In this document: piece by piece, positions 1 to 7,924 of the stretch | How the letters are laid out: every line of letters starts with the position of its first letter | How positions within the stretch are numbered: the first letter of the stretch is position 1 | Assembly: GCA_030765325.1 (NCBI GenBank) | Contig: JAVCCT010000071.1 | Location: 1 to 8,863 of the forward strand | Source: Candidatus Stygibacter frigidus | GTDB taxonomy: Bacteria > Cloacimonadota > Cloacimonadia > Cloacimonadales > TCS61 | DNA length: 8,863 bases | Direction: 5' to 3' | Notes under the pieces: generated by a model | What the model saw: the letters and a program-made list of their open reading frames with translations, nothing else | What the model was told of the DNA's origin: nothing | The model's database searches: none | Translations under genes and position numbers: made by a program

Positions 1-567
1 ATGAATGCGATTTTCAGCCTTGAATATGATATAAATGCGGAAAACCTGACTGTGGATTTACCGGAAGTAATAAATGATGATTGTCTTTATAACTATAACT
101 ATAATGATAATAAGTTTGCTTTGATCAGTGCTGCAGGGATCGCAGGTAATATTGTCAGGATACCCTATCGGAGGATACGTCAGGGAGCGTGGAATGTCCA
201 CTTTCAGATAAAAGATAATGGAAATTCTTATGACCTGGAATATCTGCCGGAAGAAGTAGAGAATGATGCTGATGAGATAGTTGAAAACGCTGCATCTATC
301 AGCAGTATTTATCCTAATCCCTTTAATCCCGGGAGCAGGGGAGATGCCCAGATAGAACTGAATATTGCACGAGAGGAATTACCTGCCCGATTGGATATTT
401 ATGATATTCGAGGAAGAAAGGTATCCAGCCGGATAATTGAACATAGTGGTAAAATTACCTGGGATGGAAAAGCGGGAAATGATATTTCTGCTTCAGGGAT
501 GTATTTATTTAAATTAATAACCAGTTCAGGACAGTCGGATACAGCCCGTCTGTTATTGATCAAATAG
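1..567 (+). CDS. C-terminal part of an exported protein with T9SS type A-like sorting domain (5' end cut by the window)
   Basis: The frame is open from the first base and ends with TAG at 565-567. The ATG at base 1 is probably internal: the product has no signal peptide, yet it ends in a domain found on exported proteins, and no ribosome binding site can be seen. Residues 1 to about 85 are beta-rich. The opening (FSLEYDxxxLTV), a hydrophobic middle and a closing WNVHFQI strand loosely resemble a cohesin-like fold; this is a weak resemblance. An acidic linker (about 82-100) leads to YPNPFNP at 104-110 and a sorting domain with LDIYDIRGRK (131-140), a TWDG strand (153-156), a GMYLFKL strand (166-172) and a terminal LLLIK. 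In FCB bacteria such domains direct type IX secretion or surface anchoring. The next gene starts 15 bases downstream on the same strand, so the two are probably co-transcribed. The main function cannot be told because the N-terminus is missing. Confidence 0.8.
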   Translation: MNAIFSLEYDINAENLTVDLPEVINDDCLYNYNYNDNKFALISAAGIAGNIVRIPYRRIRQGAWNVHFQIKDNGNSYDLEYLPEEVENDADEIVENAASISSIYPNPFNPGSRGDAQIELNIAREELPARLDIYDIRGRKVSSRIIEHSGKITWDGKAGNDISASGMYLFKLITSSGQSDTARLLLIK

Positions 568-582
568 GGTAGGGGGTAAAAG

Positions 583-3500
583 ATGAAAAAGATAATTCTG
601 ATAATATTTGTTATGGCATTTACCCTGGTTCTTATGGGTTGGGTTACTGAGACTGGAACACTGGAAGACTTTTTTTATGGTGATGACGCTAATCTGGAAT
701 ATGATAACTGGATATCTCATGTGGTGGAGCATGTAGCTGATCCGGGTTATAATCTATATGCACCTTTTGACAGGCAGTTGAATGGATTTGGCAGTTACAC
801 AGAACCAAACACAGCCCAACTTGACGTTTGGATCGCAATTACGATTGCCATCACGCATCTAAATTACGAGCTGGCTGATTCATTGATCATTGAAACCGAG
901 CTTCCTTTTACTCTTGTGGAATTTAATGATACTGTTAGCGGGAATACTTACTGGATCATTCGTGAAAACCTGAATATGATCTATGTGGACGATAATGGTA
1001 CACCCGACTGGGATGGAGATGATGAGAGAGGCTCATTTGATTATGGCTGGGGAGTATATATATTTAATCCGCTGGCATCCGTTCCGGTAGTTATTACTAA
1101 TCCTCATATTACTGATGATTTCTTCACTCTACCTGTATCATTGGAGTTATTCAGAGATTCAGATGCTTATGCCTATATGGCGAGTGGAGTGGGAAGAGAA
1201 ACTCTTTATGATGAGAGCTATGACTATTATTCAAATAGTTTTAGTCTCTGCGATCCTTCCCGGCAAGAGGCGACTATGTTCAATAAAGTATATCAGGCAA
1301 GCTGTGAATTTCTGCGAGAAACATTTAGTCACAGAGAACTGAGTATTCAGGTGCACTCCTATGACTGGAATAGACATCTCTGGTATCCGAACTGTCAAAT
1401 TTCTGCTGGCTGGGGGAAGAGTGATCCTGGGATACCGATCAGAGATTATTCAAACTATGGTCTTGATATTATCAATCAGGGGAATCCAATTATGCTGGCA
1501 GCCAATGAAGTAGGTATTCATCCAGCAGTACCATTGAATTCTTACTACGGGGTTAATTGCAGTAATTATCCATTTCATTTTACTAATGAAGATACTTCCT
1601 TTGCCGTAAACACTTCTGTGGATTTGATTGGTTACCGCTATAATCGTCAAATGGTCTATACAGATGCCGGATTAAATGATCATCTTACATATGAACCATT
1701 TTTCCATATAGAAATGGATGAATTACCCAATATTTATCCACAGACAACGGCAAATTATTACTGGTTCTGGGGATATGATCCTATTTCACAACGTTTTGAT
1801 TATGATCATCTTTATGATAATGCCCTGGCATATTATCACCCCTGGATCGAGTCTCTATCTGCAGTAATTCCGGCAGTATTTGAATATGATGATGGAGAAA
1901 TTCCTACTTCTACAGCACCTTTGGAAATTGTGAGTGCAAATTATGACAGAGTAGAGCTAACCTGGCAAAAAACTAATTGTTATGATTATGAAACTTATGA
2001 AATCCTCTATTCTCAGGAACCAATTGCTAATGGTAATTATGATATCTGGGGTAAGAATAATGACAGTGACTTCAATAGTGCTGCCCCAACTTCTACAGTG
2101 ATTACAGGTCTTGATCAAAACTCTGAATACTTTTTCCAGATGCGGGTTCTTGACGCAAATGGCAATTATTCAGAATTGAGTAATGAAGTAAATTGTTTTA
2201 CAGCTCCAGCCAGATTGCGATATGAGAAGGCAATCGGTAGAGACGGATATGTGAATTTCAGTTTTAATGCCTACCGTCAGGAAGATAATGCAGGATTTCT
2301 TATTTACCGCAAAGCTGATAATGAAGATGAATATACCATGGTGGACAGCTGGATGACAAATCCATATCTGGTAGCATTAAATGGGATTGATAATTATATT
2401 TACAACTGGACAGACTCACTTGTGAGCAATTGGACAGAATATGCCTATATTGCAGCAAGTACAGATTCACTTGGTAATGACTACTGGCACAATTATCCTG
2501 CTTATGTGACTCCCTTTGACATTTATACAATTCATTTCATGCACGAAGACAGTCTGCTAACAGATGACATCTGGTTTGGTGCCAGCCCTCAGGCATCTAA
2601 TGGCTGGGACCTTGATTATGATATTGAGCAGGATGAAACATCATCTGGAGACTATGTATTTGCCGAATTTTATGAAGAAGACTGGGATACTCACAGCAGT
2701 ATGATCCGTCAGATAGAAGGTGGCTATAATTTTGACTCCACTCTCAAAAGTTGGGTATTCCGTGTGAAATCAAATCAAATGAGTGATAACATCACCTTAA
2801 CGGTTCAGGGGCAATTCATCAGAGATGGACGTAAACTGTATCTAATTGACCAGGTATCTGGTCAGGTAATAGACTTTCTGGAAAGTGACTATACTTACGA
2901 AAACACAAGTGGAGGCTGGCGTTTATTCACCCTGTACTGGGGTAATATCACTCCTTCGGTAGAATTCACCAATCCGGCAAATCATATTTATCAGGCTGGG
3001 GATGTGGCTTCCTTTAGCTGGAGTATCAATCGCAGTTATCTGGTTAATGATTTTGATATTTATATTGTGAGTCCCACCGAAACTATTCAGATTGGTGAGT
3101 CGTTGCTGCCTTTTTTAAATCAAACAAACTGGCAGGTGCCGGATAATATGCTACTGGAAGATGCCCGGATCATGGTAGATCTGGAAATGATTGATGGAGA
3201 CAGGCATCAATATACCTCAAGTTTCAAATTTGGTTGTGTGCCTTCCACCTATGCGATGGCTGTTCCATCGGGATTACATCTGATATCAAATCCCTTTCAG
3301 GGAGTCAGCAGTATCGATGACATTTTAGGCGAAGATGCTAATATCTTTACATTAGAAAATAGTGAGTATCAGCAGGATATTGCTTTCTCTTATGGTACAG
3401 GTTACTTTCTGGAAAGTCAGTTTGGAAATATGAGCGTAATTGCAGAAGATATTCAGGGGGGTAATGATCAGTTTGCCATTCAGGCTGGCTGGAATATAGT

Positions 3501-4506
3501 ACCTAATCCTTATTTATCAGGATTCAGAAGGGATGATCTCAGGATAGTTACTCCTGATCTGGAAATGAGTTTTGCTGATGCAGTGCAATATGATCTGATA
3601 GAAAGTGCTATTTATTTTTATGATAGAAGCTGGTATGAAGTTGATTATGTATATCCTACAGAAGCTTTTTTGATGTATAGTAAGGTCGATAATATTTCAG
3701 TAAAATTTATTCCTTATAATAACAATGAAAACATTCTGATCACAGAAGATTATGACCTTAAGGTGAGACTAATGGTAAATCAGGAGAATGGGGCAGAAGA
3801 TGAACTTATTCTGGCACTTAATCCAATGGGCTCTTCAGGATATGATAAATTATATGATATTCCGGAACCATTTATGACTCCTGCTGATAATAACCTGAGC
3901 TTCTTTACGATCATAGATACTGCTGCTTCTGTATTAACAAATTTCAATCAAAATACAATTGCTAGCTATGATTTGCTGGAAGAGAGAATGGACTGGGATT
4001 TCAGGATTGAGATGCAGCAGCTCGAAACTCTTATGTTTTCACTTGCAGATAACGCATTACCAGAAGACGTAGTAGTGATCATAAATATTGATGGTATTGA
4101 GCATGATCTCAGTCGCGAAGGTGATTTTGAATATGAACCAGGAAACCAGATAGTAGATGGAATGATCAGTTTTGTGCCGGTCTGGATGTCTGAAAACGAA
4201 GATAGTGTGATACCTGTTCTCAGTGTGGTAAATTATCCGAATCCATTTTATTATGGCAACACGCGTTCAGAGACAGTGAACGTGTCATTCAATGTACCTC
4301 AGGCAGATCAGGTGAAAATATCTATATACAATATCAAGGGACAAAAGGTAATTGATCTGGTGGATGATCATTATCAGCCGGGAAGATATACTGCGACATG
4401 GAATCTAAAGGATAATTATAATCATGATATCGCCACAGGAGTATATTTCAGCAGGATAGAAGCAGGTGGTAAAACGTCACATGCCAAGATGGTTATTATC
4501 AAATAA
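583..4506 (+). CDS. Large secreted multidomain protein: putative metallo-amidohydrolase-like module, fibronectin III, Ig-like repeats, T9SS type A-like sorting domain
   Basis: The 1307-residue product starts at an ATG preceded by a purine-rich AGGGGG site (571-576). Residues 1 to about 20 form a signal peptide (MKK, then a hydrophobic core ending near MGW). Residues about 40-440 are not a family I can name with certainty. However, NPH (H175) followed by DD, GVGRE (202-206), DPSRQE (224-229), QVHSYD (256-261, H258) and FFHIEMDE (E377) occur in the order of the metal-binding and substrate motifs of N-formylglutamate amidohydrolase-like zinc enzymes. This is an inference. A fibronectin III domain covers about 446-541, and a second FN3-like unit about 542-645. 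A beta-rich segment and an Ig-like unit run to about 885. Two related modules start at GLHLISNPF (897) and GWNIVPNPY (969). The sorting domain starts at YPNPF (1218-1222) and includes ISIYNIKGQK and a terminal MVIIK. The protein is probably exported by type IX secretion. It lies 15 bases behind the preceding sorting-domain gene and ends before a strong hairpin. Confidence 0.85.
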   Translation: MKKIILIIFVMAFTLVLMGWVTETGTLEDFFYGDDANLEYDNWISHVVEHVADPGYNLYAPFDRQLNGFGSYTEPNTAQLDVWIAITIAITHLNYELADSLIIETELPFTLVEFNDTVSGNTYWIIRENLNMIYVDDNGTPDWDGDDERGSFDYGWGVYIFNPLASVPVVITNPHITDDFFTLPVSLELFRDSDAYAYMASGVGRETLYDESYDYYSNSFSLCDPSRQEATMFNKVYQASCEFLRETFSHRELSIQVHSYDWNRHLWYPNCQISAGWGKSDPGIPIRDYSNYGLDIINQGNPIMLAANEVGIHPAVPLNSYYGVNCSNYPFHFTNEDTSFAVNTSVDLIGYRYNRQMVYTDAGLNDHLTYEPFFHIEMDELPNIYPQTTANYYWFWGYDPISQRFDYDHLYDNALAYYHPWIESLSAVIPAVFEYDDGEIPTSTAPLEIVSANYDRVELTWQKTNCYDYETYEILYSQEPIANGNYDIWGKNNDSDFNSAAPTSTVITGLDQNSEYFFQMRVLDANGNYSELSNEVNCFTAPARLRYEKAIGRDGYVNFSFNAYRQEDNAGFLIYRKADNEDEYTMVDSWMTNPYLVALNGIDNYIYNWTDSLVSNWTEYAYIAASTDSLGNDYWHNYPAYVTPFDIYTIHFMHEDSLLTDDIWFGASPQASNGWDLDYDIEQDETSSGDYVFAEFYEEDWDTHSSMIRQIEGGYNFDSTLKSWVFRVKSNQMSDNITLTVQGQFIRDGRKLYLIDQVSGQVIDFLESDYTYENTSGGWRLFTLYWGNITPSVEFTNPANHIYQAGDVASFSWSINRSYLVNDFDIYIVSPTETIQIGESLLPFLNQTNWQVPDNMLLEDARIMVDLEMIDGDRHQYTSSFKFGCVPSTYAMAVPSGLHLISNPFQGVSSIDDILGEDANIFTLENSEYQQDIAFSYGTGYFLESQFGNMSVIAEDIQGGNDQFAIQAGWNIVPNPYLSGFRRDDLRIVTPDLEMSFADAVQYDLIESAIYFYDRSWYEVDYVYPTEAFLMYSKVDNISVKFIPYNNNENILITEDYDLKVRLMVNQENGAEDELILALNPMGSSGYDKLYDIPEPFMTPADNNLSFFTIIDTAASVLTNFNQNTIASYDLLEERMDWDFRIEMQQLETLMFSLADNALPEDVVVIINIDGIEHDLSREGDFEYEPGNQIVDGMISFVPVWMSENEDSVIPVLSVVNYPNPFYYGNTRSETVNVSFNVPQADQVKISIYNIKGQKVIDLVDDHYQPGRYTATWNLKDNYNHDIATGVYFSRIEAGGKTSHAKMVIIK

Positions 4507-4522
4507 AAAGAGAGTTTGATAT

Positions 4523-4554
4523 AAAAAAAACGCCGGTCAATTGATCGGCGTTTT
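4523..4554. terminator. Bidirectional rho-independent terminator between convergent genes
   Basis: CGCCGGTC (4531-4538) pairs with GATCGGCG (4543-4550), with one G-U pair and a four-base AATT loop. The stem is extended by A residues on the left (4523-4530) pairing with TTTT on the right (4551-4554). Read rightwards, the hairpin ends in a short T run, serving the 1307-residue gene that stops at 4506. Read leftwards, the eight A residues become a U tract, serving the nuclease gene that stops at 4571. Only 64 bases separate the two stop codons, so one structure probably serves both. Confidence 0.85.
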
Positions 4555-4570
4555 ACTATCTGGATTTATT

Positions 4571-6328
4571 TTACTGTTGAACAGGAAAGATATTAATCAT
4601 ATTATTCACATAGCGCAAGATCAATGAAGCATCATAAGCATCGATAATTCCATTTCCATCTACATCTGCAACTGTGATTTGCTCAATATCCCAACCGCTG
4701 ATGAGTACTACAATATATTGCAATACAAGAGAGGCATCATATGCTTCCACCTCGCCATTGCCATCAATATCTCCATAATTGACACTTTGTTCAAAATCAT
4801 GATATCCCAGATAGCTGAAGGTATCTTCCGGGTATTGAGTCCAGGCTGTTGTATCATAGGCAGTGCTGGCATAAGCGATATTGCTGTTACGTACCAGAGT
4901 CTTATCTTTTCCCCAGTCGTCAGAAGAGTCCGGAATCCCCACTAAATCAACCATCTCGCCATTATGAAAAAGTGCAATGGCATCATTACCATTATAAGTC
5001 ATGCAAAAGCTGCTTGTTTCCAGATCATAAAAGTCTTCACCAGTGAGATCATTAATGCCATTATTTTCATAAATTATCACATATACATCCCAGGGTGCGA
5101 TTGTGCCACTCAATACCAGCTCATTGCCAAAATCTCCCCCGCCATTGGTTTGCTTGCGCAAAGTCCAGCCAGCCAGGTCTAAAGTTTCAGGAGACCCATT
5201 AAAGATTTCCAAGGCTTTGTGATAATAACTACCTTCCACGTATTCAGAAATAAGCACAAAATCTTCTTCAGCATTCTGATTGATGATACTGAAATCTGCA
5301 TCACTTTCATCGGTTACGGAGCCATCTGGTGTACCAACCCGGACGCGGTATTGATCGCCAACGGGAATATTTTCGCTGATTGTCCATAAATATGAACCGT
5401 CATTAGCTTCATCTTCTGCTATAGTTAATTCCTGACCAGCCAGCACTATTTCCAAAGTAACTGGTTCATAGTATGCCAGAGAAGACCAGTTGATCTCGTA
5501 TTGATTACCTATAAACCAGGTTTCGCCACCATTAGGTGCAATCAGACTGATTTCAGGTTGTCCGCCCTGATAAAACCAGATTCGTTCAATAAGGGTATCA
5601 TCAATGATAAAAGGATTAGGCTTATTTTCCTGATAGGCTGCTATCGCCCAGGTACGGGCAATTTCATCTTCATCAGCAGGATCCTGCAGATGCCAGTTAT
5701 ATAGATCATTCATCTGGTCATTAATAAAAGTATTATCAATATCATCATAATACATGGCATAAAAATAAAACATTGAACGGGCAATATTGCCCTTAGAAGC
5801 TTCCCGGGGCTCCCATTTATCATCACCATAATTATCTTTCTCGGAATATTCATCAATATTGCTGGTGGGTATGGTGGTTAGAACTTCAGCATAACGATAC
5901 CAGATATCGGTTTCATCATCAGGGATCTCACCATAGGGAGCATTTGATCGGGAAGAATTCACGTTGCTCTTGGCGGGATAGAGATGATGCATATCGCTGC
6001 GCTGAGGTTCCTGATCGGCACCAAAACTCTGGGGCCAGGTATGCTCACAGTTTACTCCCTGATCAAAGGCATTTGTTGAAGGGTCTAAATCTGGATCAAG
6101 GGTAATAGTATAATTTGTGTAAATACAGGAAAGCTGGTTATCCGTCTGCGAATCAATTTCACCGTAAAGCACATCACGGGCATCGTCATAACCTAAAGTT
6201 GTAGATGTTTTATAATTATCCGTCAGATAATCCCAAAGTGCTTCCTCATGCAAACCCGGGGCAATCACATCTGCAAATAATACTGCCAGGCTTGCCAGCA
6301 GAACCAGAGTAATAATATATTTTTTCAT
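4571..6328 (-). CDS. Exported endonuclease I family nuclease with Ig-like, lamin-tail and C-terminal dockerin type I domains
   Basis: The 585-residue product cleaves DNA and probably RNA outside the cytoplasm; this follows from its endonuclease I (EndA/NucM/Vvn) family. Residues 1-19 are a signal peptide (MKKYIITLVLLASLAVLFA). The nuclease domain covers about 27-252 with the family signatures in order: CEHTWPQSFG (94-103), SDMHHLYPA (111-119), N122/N124, RSNAPYGEI (127-135) and GNIARSMFYFYAMY (180-193). By analogy with Vvn, H96 should be the general base, with E95 and an Asn of the SNVN stretch (121-124) binding the metal. PNGGETW (265-271) opens an Ig-like domain of the Ser-Thr-rich/Kre9-like type (about 258-349). 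LISEYVEGSYYHKALEIFN (359-377) opens a lamin-tail domain (about 355-490). Two dockerin repeats follow (517-540 and 552-575), with calcium ligands at D520/D522/N524/D531 and D555/D557/N559/D566. There is no YPNPF sorting domain. The start is set by a GAGGT site four bases upstream (6333-6337). The gene stands alone between a hairpin and its own promoter region. Confidence 0.93.
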   Translation of the reverse strand: MKKYIITLVLLASLAVLFADVIAPGLHEEALWDYLTDNYKTSTTLGYDDARDVLYGEIDSQTDNQLSCIYTNYTITLDPDLDPSTNAFDQGVNCEHTWPQSFGADQEPQRSDMHHLYPAKSNVNSSRSNAPYGEIPDDETDIWYRYAEVLTTIPTSNIDEYSEKDNYGDDKWEPREASKGNIARSMFYFYAMYYDDIDNTFINDQMNDLYNWHLQDPADEDEIARTWAIAAYQENKPNPFIIDDTLIERIWFYQGGQPEISLIAPNGGETWFIGNQYEINWSSLAYYEPVTLEIVLAGQELTIAEDEANDGSYLWTISENIPVGDQYRVRVGTPDGSVTDESDADFSIINQNAEEDFVLISEYVEGSYYHKALEIFNGSPETLDLAGWTLRKQTNGGGDFGNELVLSGTIAPWDVYVIIYENNGINDLTGEDFYDLETSSFCMTYNGNDAIALFHNGEMVDLVGIPDSSDDWGKDKTLVRNSNIAYASTAYDTTAWTQYPEDTFSYLGYHDFEQSVNYGDIDGNGEVEAYDASLVLQYIVVLISGWDIEQITVADVDGNGIIDAYDASLILRYVNNMINIFPVQQ

Positions 6329-6359
6329 AAATACCTCACATTTTTTATTTCAACAAAAC

Positions 6360-6387
6360 ATAATTATCACTCTCACATTCAAGTCAA
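6360..6387 (-). promoter_or_regulatory. Candidate promoter of the endonuclease I gene
   Basis: On the minus strand, TTGACT (6382-6387) could be a -35 box. It is followed after 16 bases by AATTAT (6360-6365), a 4 of 6 match to a -10 box. The region lies 32-59 bases upstream of the start codon. The -35 match is good and the -10 match modest. The consensus used is the general sigma-70 one, and this phylum may differ. Confidence 0.4.
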
Positions 6388-6540
6388 GCAAATTCGATAT
6401 CTTCTGCTGGTGGTTATCTAAATTGTTCAGAAAATGATCAATCCCTAATAAAAAACTCTCAGCTCAAATTTCACTGATTCGAGTCCGCAGCAGTACCAGA
6501 AGAGTTTACTATGAAGTGTTCTATGTGGTAGTAGTAAAAA
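6388..6540. other. Intergenic stretch with no recognised gene
   Basis: This is the middle of the 284-base gap between the divergent nuclease and small orphan genes. The only ATG-initiated frame worth noting, at 6511, closes after six codons and has no good ribosome binding site. The TTCGAGTCC at 6478-6486 resembles a tRNA T-loop, but no matching stems surround it. AACTCT (about 6454) and AGAGTT (about 6500) are complementary but about 40 bases apart. I see no convincing RNA gene or repeat. Confidence 0.5.
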
Positions 6541-6556
6541 AAGTCAAAATTTTTTA

Positions 6557-6588
6557 TTGACGTAGATTACACTGCTGAAATTTATATT
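6557..6588 (+). promoter_or_regulatory. Candidate promoter of the small orphan gene
   Basis: TTGACG (6557-6562) matches a -35 box at five of six bases and TATATT (6583-6588) matches a -10 box at five of six, but the 20-base spacer is longer than the usual 17. GTCAA at 6543-6547 forms an inverted repeat with the TTGAC of the -35 box, which could be an operator or chance in an AT-rich run. The location, just upstream of a GGAGG ribosome binding site at 6602-6606, fits a promoter for the gene at 6613. Confidence 0.4.
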
Positions 6589-6612
6589 AACCAACAGAAA
6601 TGGAGGTTATTT

Positions 6613-6876
6613 ATGGCTGATGTATATGTATATGATAAAAAGAAGTTTTGTATTCCTGTAACCAAAGCTGAACCCTTGGAATCTATCCAGTTCATTATTG
6701 ACGACTTTATCAAAAAGGGAGTTACCTTCTGCATTGATGGCGAAGGTGAGAGTTGGGAGATCTGGCGTGAAGTGGAAGAAGAAGACAGCGACAAGATCAA
6801 GAAAACCGGTTCACCAGAAAATCCTGAATACCTTTATGTGAAAGGTAAGAAGACCGATAAATACGATAAAATCTAA
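6613..6876 (+). CDS. Small charged cytoplasmic protein of unknown function (87 residues)
   Basis: I do not recognise this protein. The coding call rests on a strong GGAGG ribosome binding site six bases before the ATG, a plausible promoter upstream and a strong rho-independent hairpin directly after the TAA, so it looks like a self-contained monocistronic gene. There is no signal peptide or membrane segment, which suggests a cytoplasmic product. The N-terminal half (about 1-50) reads as alternating beta strands and one amphipathic helix (SIQFIIDDFIKKG, 24-36), with two cysteines at 13 and 40. An acidic stretch follows (about 51-60, EEEDSD), and the tail is rich in lysine, aspartate and tyrosine (KGKKTDKYDKI). 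The fold could be a small regulatory or binding domain, but nothing seen fixes a function. An overlapping minus-strand frame (6582-6800) has no comparable start signals and is taken as a shadow. Confidence 0.8.
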   Translation: MADVYVYDKKKFCIPVTKAEPLESIQFIIDDFIKKGVTFCIDGEGESWEIWREVEEEDSDKIKKTGSPENPEYLYVKGKKTDKYDKI

Positions 6877-6891
6877 CTTGCCGAGTTTGAT

Positions 6892-6923
6892 AAAAAATGC
6901 CCCGCATTTGCGGGGCTTTTTTT
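6892..6923. terminator. Bidirectional rho-independent terminator after the small orphan gene and trxB
   Basis: GCCCCGC (6899-6905) pairs perfectly with GCGGGGC (6910-6916) around an ATTT loop and is followed by seven T residues (6917-6923). This is a textbook terminator for the plus-strand gene that stops at 6876. On the left, six A residues (6892-6897) give a U tract in the leftward reading, so it can also end the transcript carrying trxB, which stops at 6939. Confidence 0.92.
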
Positions 6924-6938
6924 AATTTCTATCTTTCT

Positions 6939-7910
6939 CTATTTTGGTAATTCGCAGGTTTTAAGGTCAGTATTTTCATCTTCCTGATTAATAGTGATCC
7001 ATTTTTCTGCTGACCAGGCAGCAGTGGCACCATCTGATGCTGCTGTGATCACTTGACGGAGTTTTTTACTGACGATATCACCTGCGGCGTAAATTCCTGG
7101 AATATTAGTGTGCATGCTTTCATCAACAAGAGCAAAGCCCTGTTCATCAAGGGCAACACGTGATTCTATCAATTCATTATTGGGCAAAATCCCTACATAG
7201 GCAAATATCCCATCAACTTTAATATCACGATGTTTATTTTCTGATTTATTAAATATAGTGATTGATTCCACAAAATCCCTGCCGAATATTTCCTGGATCT
7301 CAGAATTCCAGATGAATTCGATCTTAGGATTAGCAAATGCCCTATCCTGAATGATCTGCACAGCCCGTAATTCATCACGACGATGGATCACATACACTTT
7401 TTTGGCAAATCTGGTCAAAAACATGGCTTCTTCGACTGCTGAATCTCCTCCGCCTACTACTGCTACTATCTTATCCTTATAAAAAAAGCCATCACAGGTA
7501 GCACAATAGGAAACTCCCTTACCACTAAATTTGTCTTCTCCTGGGACATTCAGCTTGCGGGGATGCGCTCCGGTGGCAATGATCAGGGTTTTGGCATGGT
7601 ATATTTTTTTATTGGTTTCCACGATCTTGCAGAGTCCCTGCATACCAATTCCTTTCACTTCTTCTTCACATATCTCAGCACCAAATTTATCAGCATGCTT
7701 TCTCATTTCTTCCATTAATTCACTGCCAGTCAACGTTTTATGAAATCCCGGGTAGTTTTCCACCTCCTGAGTTACCGTAATTTGACCGCCAAATACACCT
7801 CTTTCAAAAACTATTGGTTTCAAGCCTCCGCGAGCTGCATATATGGCTGCACTTAGTCCCGCTGGTCCAGAGCCAATAATGGCGATATCATATTTGAATA
7901 CTTCTTTCAT
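6939..7910 (-). CDS. trxB: Thioredoxin reductase (NADPH, FAD-dependent)
   Basis: This enzyme passes electrons from NADPH through FAD and a redox disulfide to thioredoxin in the cytoplasm. With the start chosen here it has 323 residues, normal for the low-molecular-weight bacterial family. The FAD-binding GSGPAG is at 13-18, the redox-active CATC at 136-139, the NADPH-binding GGGDSAVEEA at 153-162, the NADPH-phosphate-recognising HRRDELR at 176-182 and the C-terminal FAD motif GIYAAGDI at 272-279. All key residues are present. I chose the ATG at 7908-7910 because GGAGAAG lies six bases before it. The ATG at 7926-7928 would add six residues and overlap the cdd stop codon as ATGA, but it lacks a ribosome binding site. 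The gene follows cdd by 14 bases and is probably co-transcribed with it. No thioredoxin gene is in the window. Confidence 0.96.
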   Translation of the reverse strand: MKEVFKYDIAIIGSGPAGLSAAIYAARGGLKPIVFERGVFGGQITVTQEVENYPGFHKTLTGSELMEEMRKHADKFGAEICEEEVKGIGMQGLCKIVETNKKIYHAKTLIIATGAHPRKLNVPGEDKFSGKGVSYCATCDGFFYKDKIVAVVGGGDSAVEEAMFLTRFAKKVYVIHRRDELRAVQIIQDRAFANPKIEFIWNSEIQEIFGRDFVESITIFNKSENKHRDIKVDGIFAYVGILPNNELIESRVALDEQGFALVDESMHTNIPGIYAAGDIVSKKLRQVITAASDGATAAWSAEKWITINQEDENTDLKTCELPK

Positions 7911-7913
7911 AAT

Positions 7914-7920
7914 CTTCTCC
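7914..7920 (-). promoter_or_regulatory. Ribosome binding site that decides the trxB start
   Basis: Read on the minus strand this is GGAGAAG, with the GGAG core at 7917-7920, six to seven bases before the ATG at 7910. It lies inside the codons that would be translated from the upstream ATG at 7928. This favours the shorter protein, which also begins the usual short distance before the GSGPAG motif of this family. Confidence 0.7.
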
Positions 7921-7924
7921 ATGT

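Noticed and set aside
1..3. ATG at the first base as true start of the first gene
   Set aside because: The product would be an exported-type protein without signal peptide, and no upstream sequence is available; the frame is most simply read as cut by the window edge.
4679..5182. Overlapping plus-strand frames opposite the nuclease gene
   Set aside because: They lack ribosome binding sites and recognisable motifs, overlap one another and lie opposite a well-supported gene; they are shadows.
6471..6495. TTCGAGTCC resembling a tRNA T-loop in the intergenic region
   Set aside because: The flanking bases do not form a T-stem, and no acceptor, D or anticodon arms are present upstream.
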